From NCBI RefSeq assembly GCF_002220365.1, contig NZ_MTHB01000305.1, forward strand, positions 103,011 through 167,010: DNA of 64,000 nucleotides, written 5' to 3'. Below the pieces are notes generated by a model that saw only the letters and a program-made list of their open reading frames with translations, was not told the DNA's origin and did no database searches. This document shows, piece after piece, positions 8,560-17,977 of this stretch. The DNA is from Caballeronia sordidicola. Lineage in GTDB: Bacteria > Pseudomonadota > Gammaproteobacteria > Burkholderiales > Burkholderiaceae. A program made the position numbers and the translations under genes. Numbering within the stretch: the first letter of the stretch is position 1; each line of letters begins with the position of its first letter.

Positions 8560-8915
8560 AGCGGTGGCTCTCCATGACCGTGATCGCAATCGCGATCACG
8601 GTCGCGACTGGCCACGCCGCGCTCGCGGTCGACGCTCCGGCCGCTTTTTCCCCCGCCGATGCCATGAACATCGCTGGCAAGAATGCCTGCATGGGATGTC
8701 ACGCGGTGGATCGCAAGATTGTGGGGCCATCGTTTCAGCAGATCGCCGCGAAGTACAAGGGCGACGCGCAGGCGCAAGCGCGGCTTGAAACCAAGGTGAG
8801 GGACGGCGGTAGTGGAGTGTGGGGCGTCTTGCCCATGCCGTCGCATCGAACCATGGATGGGGCGGATATCAAGGCGGTTGTGGGCTGGATTCTCGCGGGT
8901 GCGCCGTCGAAATAA
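8556..8915 (+). CDS. Periplasmic c-type cytochrome (class I, c551-like)
   Basis: This 119-residue protein has a Sec signal peptide (MKRWLSMTVIAIAITVATG, cleavage near AALA) and a single haem-binding CMGCH motif around residue 46. The distal Met ligand is probably in LPMPSHRTM, about 50 residues later, as in class I cytochromes c. It should carry electrons in the periplasm. The ATG overlaps the dolP stop by four bases (ATGA), so the two genes are co-translated. Its redox partner cannot be inferred from the neighbours. Confidence 0.93.
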   Translation: MKRWLSMTVIAIAITVATGHAALAVDAPAAFSPADAMNIAGKNACMGCHAVDRKIVGPSFQQIAAKYKGDAQAQARLETKVRDGGSGVWGVLPMPSHRTMDGADIKAVVGWILAGAPSK

Positions 8916-8983
8916 GGCGCGCTGCAGGCGACTTTTAGGCCTTGTCAGACGGTCTTAAGGCTGTGCTATTATCAGGAAACGTT

Positions 8984-9059
<76 letters not shown>

Positions 9060-9090
9060 CGGTTAATTTCACGGTACATGACGGATGTTA

Positions 9091-9130
9091 AGAAGCCCGC
9101 ACGGCGCAAGCTGTGCGGGCTTCTTTGTTT
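9091..9130 (+). terminator. Rho-independent terminator after tRNA-Ala
   Basis: An 11-bp stem (gaagcccgcac / gtgcgggcttc) with loop ggcgcaagct is followed by a T-rich tail. It starts about 30 bases after the tRNA 3' end. Confidence 0.9.
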
Positions 9131-9583
9131 TGCGGCCCCTGACTTGGACCGCCGGATTCGATCCTGCGCCCGTGACATTTCTCGACGCGACACATTAGCC
9201 ACGCTCGATAGTCCGTGAACACGTTCTCTCGAAAAACTTAAGCCGGCTTTGGAGAGCGGCAACTGCAGAGTCGAGTCGGCGCGACGTGAGTTCAAGCCAG
9301 AACTCGTTCGTTATCCAGAAAAAACGCCAAAAAAAACCGCCCAGAGCCGGTGGCTGTGAGCGGACAAGATCGGAGAGTTACAACGACATCATGCACATTC
9401 ATGGATTGCGCATGAGATGAAGTATGCGGCGCTGCGCGTCGGCGGCGAATACGAAAACTCTTAAAATTCGGTGGGTTGATCCGTTTGCGTACATTGTGTC
9501 GAAGCCCGGAACGCAGCGGTTCCCCGTGTGGCGGATCGCCGTGAAGCAACGAACAAGAAAATGTCGAAACGTCGAAATTTCGT
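9131..9583. other. Intergenic region between tRNA-Ala and the Na+/H+ antiporter
   Basis: About 450 bases with no frame that looks coding; the open frames here are short and rich in Arg and Ser. There is an A-rich patch around 9317-9337. I see no tRNA, integrase or attachment-site duplication that would mark an island integrated at the tRNA. Confidence 0.5.
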
Positions 9584-11263
9584 TTACGCAGTGCTTCCTT
9601 TTTTCCGATTCACAATCGCCGTCTCCGACAAATCGATCTCCCGCATCAGCTTGTTAAAGGTTTCGTCGTTGATCGCTTGCCGTGCGCGCATCTTGAGCAA
9701 TTCCGAGCGCTCCGCCCTCAATGCGGCCATTTTCAGCTTCGTTTCCACCATCTCGCTTTGACGCGCGGCCCGGCGTGGTTCCTCGTCTTCGCCGAGCCCT
9801 TCAAGACGCCGACGATACAAACTCATCACGCGCGCCGCCGTATCCGTGCAACGTGCCGACGCCGCTTCGTCCATCTGTTCGCTGAGATTTTCCTGGGCGG
9901 TATCGATAGCGCGAATTGCGGCCTGCGCCGTATGCCGGCGCGCGATGCGTTCCTCGGCCGCGTGCGGATCACCGCGTTTTTTCAGGCCGTTCAGCAGCAA
10001 AGGCAAGCCGACCACGCCGATCAGCAATGACATCAGGATAGTCGCCGATGCAATGAAGACCGCGAGGTCGCGTCCGGGTAGTTCGGACCCATTCGGCAGC
10101 ACCTCGGGCAACGACAGCACGCCCGCGAGGGTGATTGCTCCGCGCACGCCGCCGATAGTCGTCATCGCGACCGTGCGCACGCCCGGCACCGCGTTCGCAA
10201 CGCCTTGTTTCGCGGCACCTCGGCTCGCGACCCAGCGCAGCACCCAGACCCAGGCGAAACGCAGTCCGTACAGTGCGATGACGACGGCTGCCACATAGCC
10301 GAGCAGCAAGCCGACCTGCTGAAGACCATCGTGATGTGCCTCGATCAACGCGCGTCCAATAATGTGCGGAAACTGCAGCCCGAGCAGGATGAACACCATG
10401 CCGTTGAACACGAATTCGATCATCGTCCACGTGCTGGTCATGCGGATTCGTGCTGCCGTCGGAATGCCCTCGCGCAGGCTCTGGAAGTTCATCATCATCC
10501 CGGCCGACACGGCCGCGAGAATGCCCGAGCAACCGAACCGCTCGGCAATGAGATACGCCGCGAACGGAATCAGCAGCGTCAGGATGACGCCGGCGGCGGG
10601 ATCGTCGTCTTCGGACAGTTTGACGACCCGTCCTGGAATCGATGTCACGAGCCAACTGATTGCCGCGCCTATCACCAGACCGCCCACCGCAATCAGCACG
10701 AAACTGATCGCCGCCGCGCGCAACGAGAAAACGCCCGTCAGTGCCGCCGCGATGGCAAATTTCAGCGCGACCAGGCCGGACGCGTCGTTCATCAGCGCCT
10801 CGCCTTCCAGGATGTGCATCAGGTTCGCCGGAATGCGGCCCTTGCCGGCGATGCCGCTGAGCGCAACGGCATCTGTCGGCGATAACACCGCAGCCAGCGC
10901 GAACGCGACCGGCAGCGGCATCACGGGGATCATGACGTGCAGGAACCAGCCGAGCGCGCCCACCGTCATGAATACGAGGCCGAGCGCGAGCAGCAGGATC
11001 GCGCGGCGTTGCATGAAAAATTCGCGTTTGGGGATGCGCCAGCCGTCGGCAAACAAAAGCGGCGGGATGAAGAGCATCATGAACAACTCGGGATCGAAGG
11101 AGACGTGCAGGCCGAATCCCGGCCACGCGAGACACGCGCCTATCGCGATCTGGATCAGCGGCAGTGGCAGCGTGAAGGGCAACGCGTTGGGCAACAGGCT
11201 GGTGACAAACCCGGACAGGGCGACCGCCAGCATCAGGATCAAGACAGTGAAAACGATTTCCAT
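9584..11263 (-). CDS. CPA1-family Na+/H+ antiporter
   Basis: This 559-residue inner-membrane monovalent cation/proton antiporter has roughly 12 transmembrane helices in residues 1-420. The family motifs FALAAVLSPTDAVALSG (around 120) and EGEALMNDASGLVAL (around 150, with the essential Asn-Asp pair) are both present. The cytoplasmic C-terminal 130 residues are charged and predicted helical (EEPRRAARQSEMVETKLKMA), as expected for a regulatory tail. It would extrude Na+ (or K+) in exchange for H+ for pH and salt homeostasis. It is a single gene with no partner. Confidence 0.93.
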   Translation of the reverse strand: MEIVFTVLILMLAVALSGFVTSLLPNALPFTLPLPLIQIAIGACLAWPGFGLHVSFDPELFMMLFIPPLLFADGWRIPKREFFMQRRAILLLALGLVFMTVGALGWFLHVMIPVMPLPVAFALAAVLSPTDAVALSGIAGKGRIPANLMHILEGEALMNDASGLVALKFAIAAALTGVFSLRAAAISFVLIAVGGLVIGAAISWLVTSIPGRVVKLSEDDDPAAGVILTLLIPFAAYLIAERFGCSGILAAVSAGMMMNFQSLREGIPTAARIRMTSTWTMIEFVFNGMVFILLGLQFPHIIGRALIEAHHDGLQQVGLLLGYVAAVVIALYGLRFAWVWVLRWVASRGAAKQGVANAVPGVRTVAMTTIGGVRGAITLAGVLSLPEVLPNGSELPGRDLAVFIASATILMSLLIGVVGLPLLLNGLKKRGDPHAAEERIARRHTAQAAIRAIDTAQENLSEQMDEAASARCTDTAARVMSLYRRRLEGLGEDEEPRRAARQSEMVETKLKMAALRAERSELLKMRARQAINDETFNKLMREIDLSETAIVNRKKGSTA

Positions 11264-11568
11264 AGATTTATGCGATCTGGCAGGAGCGCGGCGAGTCGAC
11301 AGCGGCGCTCCTTTTTAACGGGGAAGGGGCAAAGTTTAGCTTGGACGTGATTCGAAGGTGTTTTGACGACTCGGGCTGTGCTGGAGCTTGTGCCACGATC
11401 CGCACTGTGTTGGTGCATTCGCACGCTGCGCCGTGAAGCCGGCGTCTCGCGGCGGTGCACATGCCGTTGGGCAGTCACGAAACGCTTGGACTTGCGTGAG
11501 CACGGAGCTTGCTTTATCGAAGGCGACGGGACGAGTAGATTCCGCTTGAAGATAAACGAGGGCAGTGT

Positions 11569-11757
11569 ATGAAACCAGGATTGAGGGCGCCGGTTGCGCG
11601 ACGTCGAGCGCAATCGATTGCGTTAATCGACCAAGACCGCGACCAAGACCGCGACCAAGACCGCGACCAAGACCGCGACCATGACCGCGACCATGACCGG
11701 TGGCAGGAACCAGGATCGAATGCGGACATCCGGACGGGGAAGGCAAGATGGCAATAG
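11569..11757 (+). CDS. Possible small repeat-encoded leader ORF upstream of the EAL gene
   Basis: A 62-codon frame starts at an ATG behind a GAGGGCAG ribosome-binding site and ends in TAG ten bases inside the EAL gene, so translation could be coupled. Its middle is (DQDR)x4 then (DHDR)x2, encoded by the 12-bp tandem repeat. Low complexity and lack of any recognised domain mean it may be chance. The start signal and the overlap with the next gene are the only points in favour. Confidence 0.25.
   Translation: MKPGLRAPVARRRAQSIALIDQDRDQDRDQDRDQDRDHDRDHDRWQEPGSNADIRTGKARWQ
11629..11700. repeat. 12-bp tandem repeat (6 units) upstream of the EAL gene
   Basis: Six exactly contiguous 12-base units: gaccaagaccgc four times, gaccatgaccgc once and gaccatgaccgg once. 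The internal period is about 6 bases (gaccNN). The near-perfect identity implies recent expansion by slippage. It lies 47 bases before the EAL start, so copy number could affect leader length. Confidence 0.92.
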
Positions 11758-13067
11758 CGAATCCTGACAAGGTGAAGCCGGTCTCGCCGCGGACATTCGA
11801 ACTGAGCGTGACATCGGGATTCGACCGGTATTCGGTCGAACACGGCGGTTGGACGCTATCGAGCGTGTTTCAGCCGGTATTCAGCCTGTCGCACATGCGG
11901 GCGGTCGGCTACGAAGGGTTGTTGCGGGCGCATGACGCGCTTGATCGGGTGGTGTCGCCGCTCGATGTATTCGGCCAGGCCGCGCGCGTGGGCGAGGCGA
12001 TGCAGGTCGACCGGTTGTCACAGGCGCTGCATCTGGAGAATTTCAATGTGCTCGGCACGGAGAACGAGTGGTTGTTTCTCAACGTGCATCCGGGGGCGTT
12101 GACCGAGCCGTATCACATGGCCGCGTTGCTGGCGAATCTCAAGCGCTTGCAGATCGAGCCGCGCCGCGTGGTGCTGGAGGTGTTGGAGCAACGCGCCGAC
12201 GATATCGAAAAGCTCGCGGACGCCGTGCAGCATTTTCGCGAGCATGGCTTTCTGATCGCGCTCGATGACTTCGGCGCGGGACATTCCAATATCGAACGGA
12301 TCTGGCAACTCGATCCGGATATCGTCAAGCTGGATCGCGTGATGTTGTCGCATGCCGCGCACTCCGCGCATTCCGTGCATGGGACGAGCCACCTGAAGCA
12401 TCGGCGCAACATGGAAGCGATTCTGTGCGGGGTGGTGTCGCTGCTGCATGAAGCCGGCAAGCTGGTGTTGATCGAAGGCGTGGAGACCGAGCACGAGGCG
12501 CAACTGGCGCTCTCTAGCGGTGCCGACTTCGTGCAGGGATTCTTCTTTGGCCGGCCAAATCCCGGACTCGCCGATGCCGCCCAGGCGCACACGTTGATGA
12601 GCGAGTTGACCGAGCGTTTCCGGTTGCAGACGGAGGCTAAGGAACGTCGCGTGGCGGCGCGGCTGCAGCCGTACGTGCGGGCGTTCGAGCGCGCGGCGGA
12701 ACGGCTGGCGGCGGGGGAGCCACTGGAGGAGGTGTGCTGGAATTTCCTGGCGCTGGATAACGCCGCGCGGTGTTTCCTCCTCGACGCCAACGGGCGCCAG
12801 GCTGGGCGCAACGTGGTGCTCAGGGCCGATCGCGCGGCGCATGAGGCGCGGTTGCTGCCGCTTATCGATGCGCAAGGGGCGAACTGGTTAAGGCGGCCGT
12901 ATTTTCGGGCGGCTCTGGGCGACCCGGATAGGGTGCATGTGACGAAGCCGTACTTGTCGATTAATGAGGCGCTGCCGTGTGTCACGCTGTCGGTCGAGAC
13001 GCTCATGGGCGGGCAACGGTGCGTGCTGTGCGGGGATATCGACTGGATGGCGGAGGACGAAGAGTAG
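11748..13067 (+). CDS. EAL-domain protein (putative c-di-GMP phosphodiesterase)
   Basis: This 439-residue cytoplasmic protein has an EAL domain over about residues 35-300. The usual EALLR is EGLLR here. The other catalytic landmarks are present: FLNVHP (Asn), LEVLEQ (Glu), LDDFGAGHSN (Asp pair), DIVKLD, LIEGVETE (Glu) and QGFFFGRP. The metal-binding set therefore looks complete and it may hydrolyse c-di-GMP to pGpG. A C-terminal region of about 130 residues resembles a PAS/cache-like sensor fold. The start at 11748 follows AAGGCAAG; an in-frame ATG at 11700 is possible. No GGDEF domain is present. Confidence 0.88.
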   Translation: MAIANPDKVKPVSPRTFELSVTSGFDRYSVEHGGWTLSSVFQPVFSLSHMRAVGYEGLLRAHDALDRVVSPLDVFGQAARVGEAMQVDRLSQALHLENFNVLGTENEWLFLNVHPGALTEPYHMAALLANLKRLQIEPRRVVLEVLEQRADDIEKLADAVQHFREHGFLIALDDFGAGHSNIERIWQLDPDIVKLDRVMLSHAAHSAHSVHGTSHLKHRRNMEAILCGVVSLLHEAGKLVLIEGVETEHEAQLALSSGADFVQGFFFGRPNPGLADAAQAHTLMSELTERFRLQTEAKERRVAARLQPYVRAFERAAERLAAGEPLEEVCWNFLALDNAARCFLLDANGRQAGRNVVLRADRAAHEARLLPLIDAQGANWLRRPYFRAALGDPDRVHVTKPYLSINEALPCVTLSVETLMGGQRCVLCGDIDWMAEDEE

Positions 13068-13089
13068 GGGGCGTTTCCACGACATCACG

Positions 13090-13121
13090 AAAAAGCCCGC
13101 GAATCGCTCGCGGGCTTTTTC
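13090..13121 (+). terminator. Bidirectional terminator between the EAL gene and the IOR gene
   Basis: A 12-bp stem aaaagcccgcga / tcgcgggctttt with a short atcgc loop and flanking A and T runs sits between the two convergent genes. Confidence 0.92.
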
Positions 13122-13176
13122 ATTTTGGCGGGATAAAGCCTACGAAGCGGCTATCCAATCGCTTTGGGCGCGGTCT

Positions 13177-16100
13177 TCACTTCGCCACCACCACGGGAAT
13201 CCCCCTCAACGCCCCGGCACCTTTCACCTCATCAAGCGATGCCTTTACATGACGCCCAGTCTTCACCTCGATTCCCAGTTTCACCCCAAGCTCCCTCTCC
13301 CTACGTTTCACCATCGACAGATTCGCCAGCTTCACGTGTCCATAACCGCGAATGCGTTCGTGCAGCAGCGCAAGCGTTTCCACATCCTTTGCGTTATCCG
13401 GCGTCATCGCTTCAAGCGCGCGTCGAATGGTTATTTCATAGTCTCCAGGAAGCTCGCGCTCCATCTTTCGCTCGAGCGACTTGCCGAACGGATCGACGAC
13501 CGTCCCCCGCAATCCACGAACCTTCGACAGCACCCCAAGCACTGGCCAGAGCCATTGTCCAAACGTCATTTTCCGCGGTTGGCCACCGTTCTTCGCCTTC
13601 GATAAAACCGGCGGAGCCATATTAAATTTCACCGTGAAATCCTGACCCGCCGTGCCTTCGAACTGCGCTTCCAGGGCGGCGCGCAATGCCGGATCGGTGT
13701 GAAGCCGCGCGACTTCGTATTCGTCCTTCACCGCCAGCAGCCGATAAAACGTCGACGCCACCGCTCGCGTCACGGCATCGTCGTGATGTGCCGCTGCGGC
13801 CGAAACCAGCGCCCGATATCGCGTCACATAACTCGAACCACCATAAGCCAGCAACCGCGCTTCTCGATCCGCGATCAACGCATCCAACGACATTGCATTC
13901 ATCTCGACACGCGGGGCAACAGCAGCTTTGCGCAGCGCTTCCAGCGCATCCATATCCGCCGCAGCCAGTCGACCGATAGCAAACGCCAGCTTGTTCATCG
14001 GCACCGCGACATTGTTCAACTCGATTGCACGCATCAACGCGGCATGCGATACCGGCACCAGTCCAAGCTGCCACGCATAACCCAACATCAAAATATTCGC
14101 GCCGATGGTGTCGCCGAGAAAACGCGTCGCCAAAGCCTGCGCGTCGCACGTGTTCATGCGCTCAGCGCCCGCCGCGTGTCGCATCTTTTCCAGCAGCGAC
14201 CCGGCGTGAAGGTTCGCATCGGGGTTCTGTACAAAGGTCGCGTTCGGTATCGCGTGCGTGTTCACGACAATCCGCGTACGCCCATGCCGCACCGTTTGCA
14301 GCGCGTCAGCGCTCGCGCCGACGACCATGTCGCAGGCGAGCAGCACGTCGGCTTGCTGGGTATCGATGCGCACCTGGTTCAGCAATGCATCGGTGGAAGC
14401 GAAGCGCACGAACGACAGCACCGCACCGCCTTTCTGCGCAAAGCCCATGAAGTCGAGCACCGACGCGCTCTTGCCCTCCAGATGCGCGGCCATGCTGATC
14501 AGCGCGCCAACCGTCACCACACCCGTGCCGCCGACGCCGGTGATCAGAATGTCGTACGGTGCGTTATCGAGTTCGAGCCTGGGTTCTTGCAACGCATCGA
14601 CACGTGCCGCGAGCGCTTCAGGATCGAAGACATTCCCGGCGGTTTTCTTGAGCTTCGCGCCTTCGAGCGTGACGAAGCTCGGGCAGAAGCCGTTCACGCA
14701 CGAGTAGTCCTTGTTGCACGACGATTGGTCGATGCGGCGCTTACGTCCGAGTTCGGTTTCAACCGGTTCCACCGATAAACAATTGCTCTGCACGCCGCAA
14801 TCGCCACAGCCTTCGCACACGGCTTCATTGATGAACAAGCGCTTGTCCGGATCGGGAAACTCGCCTTTTTTACGGCGACGGCGTTTCTCCGCCGCGCAGG
14901 TTTGATCGTAGATGAGTACGGTCACGCCCTTGATATCGCGTAAGCGCCGCTGGACTTCGTCGAGTTCGCGCCGATGATGGAACGTCGTGCCCTTCGGAAA
15001 CTGATCGTGATGGCCGTCGTATTTCTCGGGTTCATCGCTGACGACTACCAGCGTCGCGATACCTTCCGCCTCGACTTGCCGCGCGATTTGCGGCACAGAA
15101 ATGCTGCCGTCGACGGGCTGGCCGCCGGTCATCGCGACGGCGTCGTTGTACAGGATCTTGTAGGTGATGTTGGCCTTCGCCGCGGCCGCCTGGCGAATAG
15201 CCAGGATTCCTGAGTGGAAGTAGGTGCCATCGCCGAGATTCTGGAACACGTGGGGCGTTTTCGTGAACATGGAATGCGACGCCCAATCCACGCCTTCTCC
15301 GCCCATTTGAATCAGGCCCGTTGTATCGCGCTCCATCCACGACGCCATGAAATGGCAGCCAATCCCAGCCTGCGCGATCGAGCCCTCAGGCACTTTCGTC
15401 GATGTATTGTGCGGACAGCCCGAGCAAAAATACGGCGTGCGTTTGACGGCATCGGCAGCATTCGACAGGATTTGTGGCGCGACAAGATCCACGACTTTAT
15501 CGCGACGATCCAGCTCCGGCTTGTGCCGCGCGAGCCAGTCCGCGAACACGGGCAATACGCGCGATGGGCGCAATTCGCCTAGCGCGCTCAGCAGCATTGC
15601 CCCGTCCTGCGCGTTCTTGCCGACCACGATCGGCCGCGCGCCTTGGGTCCGGTTATACAAATGGTCCTTGATCTGCTGCTCGATCACCGGGCCTTTTTCC
15701 TCGATCACCAGCACCTCGGACAGGCCTTCCACGAAGGTATCGAGACGCGTGGTTTCCAGCGGAAACGACAGGCCCACCTTATAGATGCGCACGCCGGCGG
15801 CATCGAGGTCATCGATGGTGAGATCCAGGCGGCGCAGCGTTTCCATCAGGTCGAGATGGGCCTTGCCGCACGTGACGATGCCGACGTTCGCGTGTTGACT
15901 CGGAGCGATCCATTTATCGATGGAGTGAACACGGGAAAAGTACCGCACGGCGTCGAGTTTCGCGGCAAGTCGCGCCTCGATCGTCAAGCTCGGCAAATCG
16001 GGCCAGCGATTGTGCAAACCGCCCTCGGGCGCGACGAAACCCTCCGGCGCGGGCCACACGGTCTGGAACGCGTCGAGGTCCACAGTCGACCCGGATTCCA

Positions 16101-16746
16101 CCGTCTCCGATATCGCCTTGTACCCCACCCACGCGCCGGAAAAACGCGACAACGCCCAGCCGTAGAGACCGAACTCGAGCATATCGGCAATATTCGCAGG
16201 GTTCACCACCGGCATGTGCCAGGCGATCAGCGCCTGATCCGACTGATGCGGCATGGACGACGACACGCAGCCGTGATCGTCGCCCGCCACGACCAGCACG
16301 CCGCCGTGCGGTGACGAACCGTACGCGTTGCCGTGCTTGAGCGCATCGCCAGCTCGATCCACGCCCGGGCCTTTGCCGTACCACATCGCAAAGACGCCTT
16401 CCACAGTCCGCTCGGGATCCGATTCCACCCGCTGCGTACCAAGCACAGCCGTGCCGCCGAGCTCCTCGTTGATCGCGGGCAGAAAACGCACGTCATGCGA
16501 CGCGAGGAGTTTTTTTGCTTTCCACAATTGCTGATCGACCATACCCAGCGGCGAGCCCCGATAACCGCTGACAAAACCCGCTGTATTCAGCCCGGCGGCG
16601 CGATCAAGCTGGCGCTGCGTCAGCACCAGCCGAACCAAGGCCTGCGTGCCGGTGAGGAAAATCCGGCCGTGCGCGGCGTTGAGGTTATCGGTGAGTTGGT
16701 AGCTTGCGAGAGGAGGACTATCTGAAAAAGGCACACGCGCGTTCAT
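13177..16746 (-). CDS. Fused indolepyruvate:ferredoxin oxidoreductase (IorA-IorB type)
   Basis: This 1189-residue enzyme oxidatively decarboxylates indolepyruvate and other aryl 2-oxoacids to acyl-CoA, passing electrons to an acceptor. In order it has an N-terminal pyruvate-ferredoxin-oxidoreductase-like domain (SGYRGSPLGMVD near residue 60), a thiamine-diphosphate-binding region (FSGCPHNTS around 441, GIGCHFM around 465), cysteine clusters CEGCGDCGVQSNC (around 644) and CNKDYSCVNGFC (around 676) for Fe-S, and the gamma domain (GVGGTGVVTVGA from about 730). Archaeal enzymes split these domains into two subunits. It is a single gene with no ferredoxin or CoA-ligase neighbour, so its role (probably aromatic amino acid degradation) rests on the family. 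Confidence 0.93.
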   Translation of the reverse strand: MNARVPFSDSPPLASYQLTDNLNAAHGRIFLTGTQALVRLVLTQRQLDRAAGLNTAGFVSGYRGSPLGMVDQQLWKAKKLLASHDVRFLPAINEELGGTAVLGTQRVESDPERTVEGVFAMWYGKGPGVDRAGDALKHGNAYGSSPHGGVLVVAGDDHGCVSSSMPHQSDQALIAWHMPVVNPANIADMLEFGLYGWALSRFSGAWVGYKAISETVESGSTVDLDAFQTVWPAPEGFVAPEGGLHNRWPDLPSLTIEARLAAKLDAVRYFSRVHSIDKWIAPSQHANVGIVTCGKAHLDLMETLRRLDLTIDDLDAAGVRIYKVGLSFPLETTRLDTFVEGLSEVLVIEEKGPVIEQQIKDHLYNRTQGARPIVVGKNAQDGAMLLSALGELRPSRVLPVFADWLARHKPELDRRDKVVDLVAPQILSNAADAVKRTPYFCSGCPHNTSTKVPEGSIAQAGIGCHFMASWMERDTTGLIQMGGEGVDWASHSMFTKTPHVFQNLGDGTYFHSGILAIRQAAAAKANITYKILYNDAVAMTGGQPVDGSISVPQIARQVEAEGIATLVVVSDEPEKYDGHHDQFPKGTTFHHRRELDEVQRRLRDIKGVTVLIYDQTCAAEKRRRRKKGEFPDPDKRLFINEAVCEGCGDCGVQSNCLSVEPVETELGRKRRIDQSSCNKDYSCVNGFCPSFVTLEGAKLKKTAGNVFDPEALAARVDALQEPRLELDNAPYDILITGVGGTGVVTVGALISMAAHLEGKSASVLDFMGFAQKGGAVLSFVRFASTDALLNQVRIDTQQADVLLACDMVVGASADALQTVRHGRTRIVVNTHAIPNATFVQNPDANLHAGSLLEKMRHAAGAERMNTCDAQALATRFLGDTIGANILMLGYAWQLGLVPVSHAALMRAIELNNVAVPMNKLAFAIGRLAAADMDALEALRKAAVAPRVEMNAMSLDALIADREARLLAYGGSSYVTRYRALVSAAAAHHDDAVTRAVASTFYRLLAVKDEYEVARLHTDPALRAALEAQFEGTAGQDFTVKFNMAPPVLSKAKNGGQPRKMTFGQWLWPVLGVLSKVRGLRGTVVDPFGKSLERKMERELPGDYEITIRRALEAMTPDNAKDVETLALLHERIRGYGHVKLANLSMVKRRERELGVKLGIEVKTGRHVKASLDEVKGAGALRGIPVVVAK

Positions 16747-16997
16747 GAATGAGTCTCCGGCGTTTTATCTGGGGAATTTAGAGGATGTCGCCATTCTTGC
16801 TCGACATAACCGGAAGGTTTTTGCGTTCTCTGCGATCGAACTCTCGTACCAGAAACAAAATCGATCTTTATTGAGATAAGTGAGCGAAAATCACCTGCCG
16901 AATGGCTAACGTGTGGTTAACCCGCGTCTCGAAACCGCTGGGAGCGGGTAATCTGGACGCTCTCTGACAATGCCGCGCCACGAAAAGGAATCCGCCC

Positions 16998-17651
16998 ATG
17001 AAGCTCTACTACTGGCCGAAAACGCGAGCGTTTCGCGCGTTATGGATGCTCGAGGAATTGCGCGTGCCGTATGAGTTCGCCTACGTGAACATCCGGGCAG
17101 GCGAGCAGAATGCGCTGGCGTTTTGCTCGGTCAATCCGATGTCAAAGTTGCCCGCGCTGGATGACAACGGGGTGTGCGTCGCGGAGTCGGGTGCGGTGCT
17201 GCTCTATCTCGCCGATAAATACCCGCAAGCTTGGCTGGGCGTTCCGCCTGACGATCCGTTGCGAGGCCGTTTTCTGCAATGGATGTTTTTCACGGGCGCT
17301 TGTCTTGAGCCGGCCATGGCCGAAAAAATGACGGGTGCACCGGGCAATAGCGTGAGTTTCGGCTGGGGCGATCTAGGGCGCGTGGAAAAGGCGATCGAAT
17401 CGGCGTTGGCCGACGGGCCGTGGCTGCTCGGCGAGCGCTTCACCGCCGCCGATATCCTCGTTTCGAGTACGCTGCAAATTGCCTATATGGCGAAGCTGAT
17501 CGAGCCGGGCGGGGTGTTGTCGGAGTATGTCGCGCGGGCGACGTCACGGGACGCACACGAACGCGCGGCACTGATCGATAAAGAGGAAGCGCAGAAGGTG
17601 CCGTCAGCGGCCTCGCAGCAGCAGACGGGCACGGTTAGTCTCAAGCCCTGA
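16998..17651 (+). CDS. Glutathione S-transferase family protein
   Basis: This 217-residue cytosolic protein has an N-terminal thioredoxin-fold GST domain (MKLYYWPKTRAFRALWMLEE; NPMSKLPALDDNG with the cis-Pro; AESGAVLLYLADKY binding the gamma-glutamyl group) and an all-helical C-terminal domain with the FTAADILVSSTL capping box. The substrate is unknown. It is transcribed divergently from the indolepyruvate oxidoreductase with about 250 bases between them. Confidence 0.92.
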   Translation: MKLYYWPKTRAFRALWMLEELRVPYEFAYVNIRAGEQNALAFCSVNPMSKLPALDDNGVCVAESGAVLLYLADKYPQAWLGVPPDDPLRGRFLQWMFFTGACLEPAMAEKMTGAPGNSVSFGWGDLGRVEKAIESALADGPWLLGERFTAADILVSSTLQIAYMAKLIEPGGVLSEYVARATSRDAHERAALIDKEEAQKVPSAASQQQTGTVSLKP

Positions 17652-17670
17652 GGTCCGTTCGGATCAAGGC

Positions 17671-17916
17671 TTAAGGAAAGGTCTTCGGCTTGGGAATGCC
17701 CGCGCCAGCCTCAATGTCCGCGACGGCTTGCACATGCGCGGCATCGACGGCGTCGGTGGGGCTCGACAAGCCGTTATCGCCGCCAATGGTTTTCCACGGC
17801 TGCACAGCTTTGTCGAGATGGCGGATTTCGTATTCGGCGTCCCAGCGCGTCCCCTGTAGTTCGATGGGCCGAACGTGGATGGAATAAACGCCGTAGAGGA
17901 AGAGTTGTTCAGGCAT
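17671..17916 (-). CDS. Small conserved-looking hypothetical protein
   Basis: An 81-residue soluble protein with no signal peptide or recognised domain. It has a beta-rich N-terminal half (MPEQLFLYGVYSIHVRPIE) and an Ala/Asp-rich helical tail. The frame extends upstream to 18105, but GGGAGAACC just before the ATG at 17916 makes this the clear start. It is 61 bases downstream of the next small gene in the same direction and probably shares its transcript. Function unknown. Confidence 0.7.
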   Translation of the reverse strand: MPEQLFLYGVYSIHVRPIELQGTRWDAEYEIRHLDKAVQPWKTIGGDNGLSSPTDAVDAAHVQAVADIEAGAGIPKPKTFP

Positions 17917-17977
17917 GGTGGTTCTCCCGTTCAAGCGAAGGACGGCGGCGGCGCGCAATCTCCGCGTCGCCGATTTC

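Noticed and set aside
9969..11135. 388-codon frame inside the Na+/H+ antiporter gene (same strand, other frame)
   Set aside because: Arg/Gly-rich shadow of a well-supported membrane protein; no start signal.
11629..11700. Possible CRISPR array
   Set aside because: Units are contiguous 12-mers without spacers; no cas genes are in the window.
13699..14778. 359-codon open frame opposite the indolepyruvate oxidoreductase
   Set aside because: It is Arg/His-rich with no domain, and lies wholly antisense to a strongly conserved gene; it is a codon-bias artefact of high-GC DNA.
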